Origin: an uncultured Rickettsiales bacterium
GTDB taxonomy: Bacteria; Pseudomonadota; Alphaproteobacteria; Rickettsiales; UBA1997
NCBI GenBank assembly: GCA_948744995.1
Contig: CAPZCD010000016.1
Coordinates: 1-18,795, forward strand
Reading direction: 5' to 3'
DNA: 18,795 nt
The notes under the pieces are model-generated. The model was given only the letters and a program-made list of their open reading frames with translations, did not search any database and was not told where the DNA came from. The translations under genes and the position numbers were made by a program. This document shows, one piece after another, positions 15,774-18,795 of the stretch (position 1 is the stretch's first letter; each line of letters begins with the position of its first letter).

Positions 15774-18167
15774 TCACATGTTCCTTGATCTTTTATAATA
15801 AATATCTATCCAATCTTCTGGTTTATCACTACCAACTTCTTTTATTATTTCATCGAGAAGTATAACCGTTTCAGCCCTACCAGATAAAACTCTCACAACA
15901 TCCCCCATACCCATAAGGTCTATTTTTGCTATTACTCCACCTTGATCCTGTTTTACTAAAAAATATCTAGTACCGGGATCGGTAGTTTTTATAAGCTGAA
16001 ACTCTCTTTCACTCAACATAAAAGCTGTCCTATAAACTTCTGTAGCCTTCAAATTTGGTAGATATATTTGTGTTGCAGTCTGTTGCACTAATGTATCAGA
16101 TATACTACTCTTGGTAGCATCTTCTACCGATTGGGTAGCAAACACTACAAATGCATTCAATTTTCTAAAAACTTTTAACCAGTCTTTTATTTTTGGAGCA
16201 AAAACATCATTATCTATAAGAGCCCAAGCCTCATCCAGTATTATCATCGTAGGAGTACCATCCAAAGAGCTTTGAATTCTATGGAAAAGATAAAGCAAAA
16301 CAGGACTTATACTTTTCTTATCTTTTAATATCTCACCCATTTCAAAACCGAAAGCATAGGATGAAAAAAAGTCAATTATATCATCATCATTATCAAAAAG
16401 CCTTGAATGTGAACCTCCACTGTGCCACATTTCTAACCTACCCGCTAAAGAACCAGGCCCTCCCATACCAAGAAAAGGAGCTATATTTCTCAAAACTCTT
16501 TTTTCATAAGGTAGTTTATAGTTACCATTAATGGCCTCAGTAATTCTAGCCATATCCTCTGCAGTTATAGTTTCTCCATTAACCGTAAGCATAACTGTTA
16601 GCCACTCTATCAAAAATGCCTTATTTTCTGGCGTTTCTGCTAATTTTAACGGATTAAATCCCGAACATTTACTAGACTCCAAAATTGAATATTTACCACC
16701 TAACGCCCTTATAAAAATCTCCGCACCTCTATCTTTATCAAAAAAGAACATTCTACAATTAAACTTCTGGGCTTGCGCACACAAAAAGTTCATCATAACA
16801 GTTTTACCAGCTCCAGTAGGGCCTATAATCATAGTATGTCCCACATCACGAACATGAAAACTAAAGAAATATGGCGTTCCGGATACGGTATTCAGCACGG
16901 TACAAGCGTCGCCCCAATGATTACCAACCCTCTTGCCAGATGGATAGTTATGAAAAGAAGCAAAACTAGCCAAATTCAACGTATTTATCGTAGATTTTCG
17001 AACTATATATTTTAGGTTACCAGGCAATTGTGACCAAAAACACGCCTCCATATTCATTTTTTCCCTAACCGCCGTTATACCGACATTAGAAAATTCAACA
17101 ATTGCCATTGATACAGCATTCTCTACCGATTTTTCAGAATCCTCAAAGCAACATATGGTTAGATGGTGACTACCGAAAGCAAATTTTCCACTCATAGCCG
17201 AGTCCAATGCCTCATCAATCTCCTTAATTTGCGATACAGCTACATCCTCTGCCTGAATCATACGTCTTTGCTGTAGTTGCATACTACTTATGGCGGACAT
17301 TCTGTTCGTATACGTAAAAGATTGCGATATTATGAATTCAAACGGCATCTGCAAAAATCCATCCAGTATGCCAGCATTTGTAGATGGTCTATATTCTTTT
17401 AGAGAGGCTATAGCACCAAATTTAGAGCCACTTGGCGTCATACATTCAAAAACCTTACCTTTGAAGTATAACCTATTTGACTGTAGGTAATGATCTAATG
17501 GCATCGGAGATAATCTATAGTTCTGTATCTGTCCACAATTAACAATAATTCCAAGAAATTTTAATATCTCCGAATAGACTCCCTCAGGAGTATCCTTTAG
17601 CGATAACAGTTCAGGGCCATAGTTAGAAAAACCATTCATAACTCGTTCAGTTATTTCATCAAGTTCCGCCATAGCGTCTTTAAACGCCTTTTCCTTTACT
17701 CCCTTATCAGCCTTACTCCTTATTTTACTAATTATATTTGCTATTTTTGCAACACCCGCCGTGTCTTCTTTTCTAATTATGCTTATATAATGCTCATTAA
17801 TAAAAGATCTATCGCCACTATGCCTTTCCTTCCATTCTTTATTCAATCTTTTGGCAAAAACATTAGTATATTCTCCACCTGGGTATGCTTCTTCTTTTCT
17901 TCTTATGGTATGGAACCATAGAGCAAAGTTACCAGACGCCATACCTTTCAGAAGGTTATTTCTCGCATTCTTTTTAATATCTATATCATCATCATCTGCT
18001 GTTTCAAAAGCAAAGCCTTTTATTTTTATAATTTTTATTAGACTATTATCCTTGAGAAGAATTGTATCCTCATTACAATGTAAGCTATAAGGAATAAAGT
18101 TAGACGAAGACATTTCTTTTGATAAATAATTCTGTTTTTGTGCTAGATACGAGTTTAATTTCTTCAT
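15774..18167 (-). CDS. virB4: Type IV secretion ATPase VirB4
   Basis: The protein has 797 residues, the usual size. VirB4 is the large cytoplasmic ATPase at the base of the type IV secretion channel; it powers substrate transfer and assembly and associates with VirB3 and VirB6. The N-terminal half matches the VirB4/CagE domain. The C-terminal half is the RecA-like motor with Walker A IIGPTGAGKT (447-456), FFFDKDRGAEIF (about 474-485), Walker B MIILDEAW (641-648), and the downstream ATQSVEDA and LVQQTATQIYLPN elements. The FASFHNYPSGKRVGNHWGDA stretch before Walker A is typical of the family. No key residue is missing. The start lies 11 bases after the virB3 stop; there is no clear Shine-Dalgarno sequence, so initiation may depend on coupling to virB3. 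The stop overlaps the ribosome-binding region of virB6a. Confidence 0.97.
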   Translation of the reverse strand: MKKLNSYLAQKQNYLSKEMSSSNFIPYSLHCNEDTILLKDNSLIKIIKIKGFAFETADDDDIDIKKNARNNLLKGMASGNFALWFHTIRRKEEAYPGGEYTNVFAKRLNKEWKERHSGDRSFINEHYISIIRKEDTAGVAKIANIISKIRSKADKGVKEKAFKDAMAELDEITERVMNGFSNYGPELLSLKDTPEGVYSEILKFLGIIVNCGQIQNYRLSPMPLDHYLQSNRLYFKGKVFECMTPSGSKFGAIASLKEYRPSTNAGILDGFLQMPFEFIISQSFTYTNRMSAISSMQLQQRRMIQAEDVAVSQIKEIDEALDSAMSGKFAFGSHHLTICCFEDSEKSVENAVSMAIVEFSNVGITAVREKMNMEACFWSQLPGNLKYIVRKSTINTLNLASFASFHNYPSGKRVGNHWGDACTVLNTVSGTPYFFSFHVRDVGHTMIIGPTGAGKTVMMNFLCAQAQKFNCRMFFFDKDRGAEIFIRALGGKYSILESSKCSGFNPLKLAETPENKAFLIEWLTVMLTVNGETITAEDMARITEAINGNYKLPYEKRVLRNIAPFLGMGGPGSLAGRLEMWHSGGSHSRLFDNDDDIIDFFSSYAFGFEMGEILKDKKSISPVLLYLFHRIQSSLDGTPTMIILDEAWALIDNDVFAPKIKDWLKVFRKLNAFVVFATQSVEDATKSSISDTLVQQTATQIYLPNLKATEVYRTAFMLSEREFQLIKTTDPGTRYFLVKQDQGGVIAKIDLMGMGDVVRVLSGRAETVILLDEIIKEVGSDKPEDWIDIYYKRSRNM

Positions 18168-18178
18168 TTTAGTAGCAT

Positions 18179-18478
18179 CTAATAAATATCATAAGAATTG
18201 GCACCGCTGTGAAACGTTTTGTTGGGGCACACATTAAAATTACTGGTCTTCATGAGTAGTAGTTCCAGCATCAACGGCTCCTTTAGGCATATAAAATAGG
18301 CTATACCATGCAAACAAGGTAACATAACCAATAGATAAACAAAATTACTTGTAATAATGAAAGCCATAACAGAACCGATAGCTTCTAGAGCGGCGTAGAC
18401 ATATGTTACACCTAATATCATACTTGGTCTGGTTAAACCTAAAAATAAGGGATCTGCTTCAATTCTGCCACCTGCCAT
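18179..18478 (-). CDS. virB3: Type IV secretion inner-membrane protein VirB3
   Basis: The protein has 99 residues from ATG 18478. The frame is open 48 bases further, to an ATG at 18526, but that start lies upstream of the predicted -10 box and would put an uncharacteristic hydrophobic stretch before the conserved N-terminus. Starting at 18478 gives MAGGRIEADPLFLGLTRPSMILGV, the classic VirB3 opening, and the usual length of about 95-110 residues. Two hydrophobic helices follow (about 20-37 and 42-62), forming a hairpin in the inner membrane. VirB3 helps assemble VirB4 and VirB6 into the inner-membrane complex. It is the first gene of the operon, followed 11 bases later by virB4. VirB3 is a separate protein here, not fused to VirB4 as in some systems. 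Confidence 0.93.
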   Translation of the reverse strand: MAGGRIEADPLFLGLTRPSMILGVTYVYAALEAIGSVMAFIITSNFVYLLVMLPCLHGIAYFICLKEPLMLELLLMKTSNFNVCPNKTFHSGANSYDIY

Positions 18479-18504
18479 AAACAAAAAATAGTGCTCTGGT
18501 TGAG

Positions 18505-18533
18505 ATATTATGATTAACGGAAGCAAAAATCAA
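18505..18533 (-). promoter_or_regulatory. Sigma70-type promoter of the virB3-virB4-virB6a-virB6b operon
   Basis: On the minus strand, a -35 TTGATT (18533-18528) is followed by a 17-base spacer and a -10 TAATAT (18510-18505). Transcription would start near 18498, leaving a leader of about 20 bases before virB3. No other good promoter was noticed within the operon, and gaps between its genes are 11, 1 and 10 bases, so this site probably drives all four genes. Confidence 0.65.
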
Positions 18534-18693
18534 GTTTATATTTATTAAAAAATCGGTTTAATATGTCATTTTTACCTGATAAATCATTGAAAAATTTGAA
18601 TTAAATTAAAATTAAAAGAAAGTAAAAAGTTATTGTAGTTTTTATAAACTTTTATCATAAATGAGATAAATCTGTGAAAATACTATAAACTTG
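18531..18693. repeat. Three copies of a TATAAACTT motif upstream of the virB operon
   Basis: TATAAACTTG occurs on the minus strand at 18540-18531, ending inside the -35 box of the operon promoter, and on the plus strand at 18684-18693. A nine-base version, TATAAACTT, lies at 18643-18651. A weak dyad, TTTATC/GATAAA, sits between them at 18651-18670. The spacing and the overlap with the promoter would fit binding sites for a regulator, but AT-rich DNA makes short repeats common, so the function is a guess. Confidence 0.35.
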
Positions 18694-18725
18694 TAATAGA
18701 TTTTAGGATAGATTACCATAAGATG

Positions 18726-18773
18726 TTATTTATATATAATTAATTTAACCCCAACCTCGCTTTTTAAATTTTC
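18726..18773 (-). pseudogene. Degenerate copy of the coding tail at 1-78
   Basis: On the minus strand, a 15-codon open stretch reads ENLKSEVGVKLIIYK and ends at TAA (18728-18726), with an in-frame TAA just upstream (18776-18774). KSEVGVKLII resembles KSEVGVRLVI at the end of the gene at the left edge, so this looks like the 3' remnant of a paralogue. It could also be the end of an intact gene if a frameshift or sequencing error lies upstream; another frame (RAFKEFKKI) is open at the window edge. The evidence is short and rests mainly on the 19-base identity. Confidence 0.4.
18746..18764 (-). repeat. 19-bp inverted repeat, right copy
   Basis: The plus strand reads TAACCCCAACCTCGCTTTT, the exact reverse complement of 37-55. 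It lies about 270 bases upstream of virB3, in otherwise very AT-rich DNA. Confidence 0.85.
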
Positions 18774-18795
18774 TTAAATTCTTTAAAAGCCCTTG

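Larger units (their letters stand above)
18479..18795. other. Non-coding region upstream of virB3
   Basis: These 317 bases contain no supported complete gene. They hold the virB operon promoter (18505-18533), the TATAAACTT repeats (18531-18693) and the degenerate coding tail with the 19-base inverted repeat (18726-18773). The stretch 18541-18725 is otherwise very AT-rich and shows nothing else I can identify. No gene, such as sodB, is seen ahead of virB3 within the window. Confidence 0.6.

Noticed and set aside
1..18795. CRISPR array, insertion sequence or prophage
   Set aside because: No regularly spaced repeats, transposase, integrase or phage structural genes were found on either strand.

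Overview
The window is AT-rich DNA (roughly 30% G+C by eye) from what looks like an alphaproteobacterium of the order Rickettsiales. The main reason is the operon virB3-virB4-virB6-virB6, in which the VirB6 proteins are enormously extended; that is the hallmark of the rickettsial (rvh-type) type IV secretion system. An alphaproteobacterial-type AddA helicase-nuclease and the low G+C content fit the same assignment. I cannot place it at family level from this window alone.

Layout, left to right. Bases 1-78 are the 3' end of an unidentified plus-strand gene. Bases 88-1429 hold two small convergent genes for predicted exported proteins of unknown function, each with a strong sigma70-type promoter and separated by a hairpin terminator. 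Bases 1524-2795 (minus) encode RarA, a replication-associated recombination ATPase. A tRNA-Arg with the uncommon anticodon GCG lies at 2933-3009. It is followed by addA (3134-6553, plus), which converges on the secretion operon. From 18533 down to 6607 on the minus strand runs one tightly packed operon: promoter, virB3, virB4, first virB6 (here virB6a), second virB6 (virB6b). Intercistronic gaps are 11, 1 and 10 bases. The last 317 bases are non-coding. They hold the operon promoter, repeated TATAAACTT motifs, and a short degenerate copy of the same coding tail that ends at base 78.

How the genes work together. VirB3 (inner-membrane), VirB4 (cytoplasmic ATPase) and VirB6 (polytopic membrane protein) form the inner-membrane part of a type IV secretion channel. 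The two VirB6 paralogues share the usual hydrophobic VirB6 core and a large cysteine-rich module upstream of it. They differ at both ends: virB6a has an extra membrane region near its N-terminus, while virB6b has a charged helical N-terminal segment and a roughly 380-residue basic coiled-coil C-terminal tail. RarA and AddA are chromosomal repair functions unrelated to secretion.

The points most worth a second look are the divergent twin VirB6 proteins, the two small exported proteins, the G34 tRNA-Arg, and the 19-base perfect inverted repeat at the two edges of the window.
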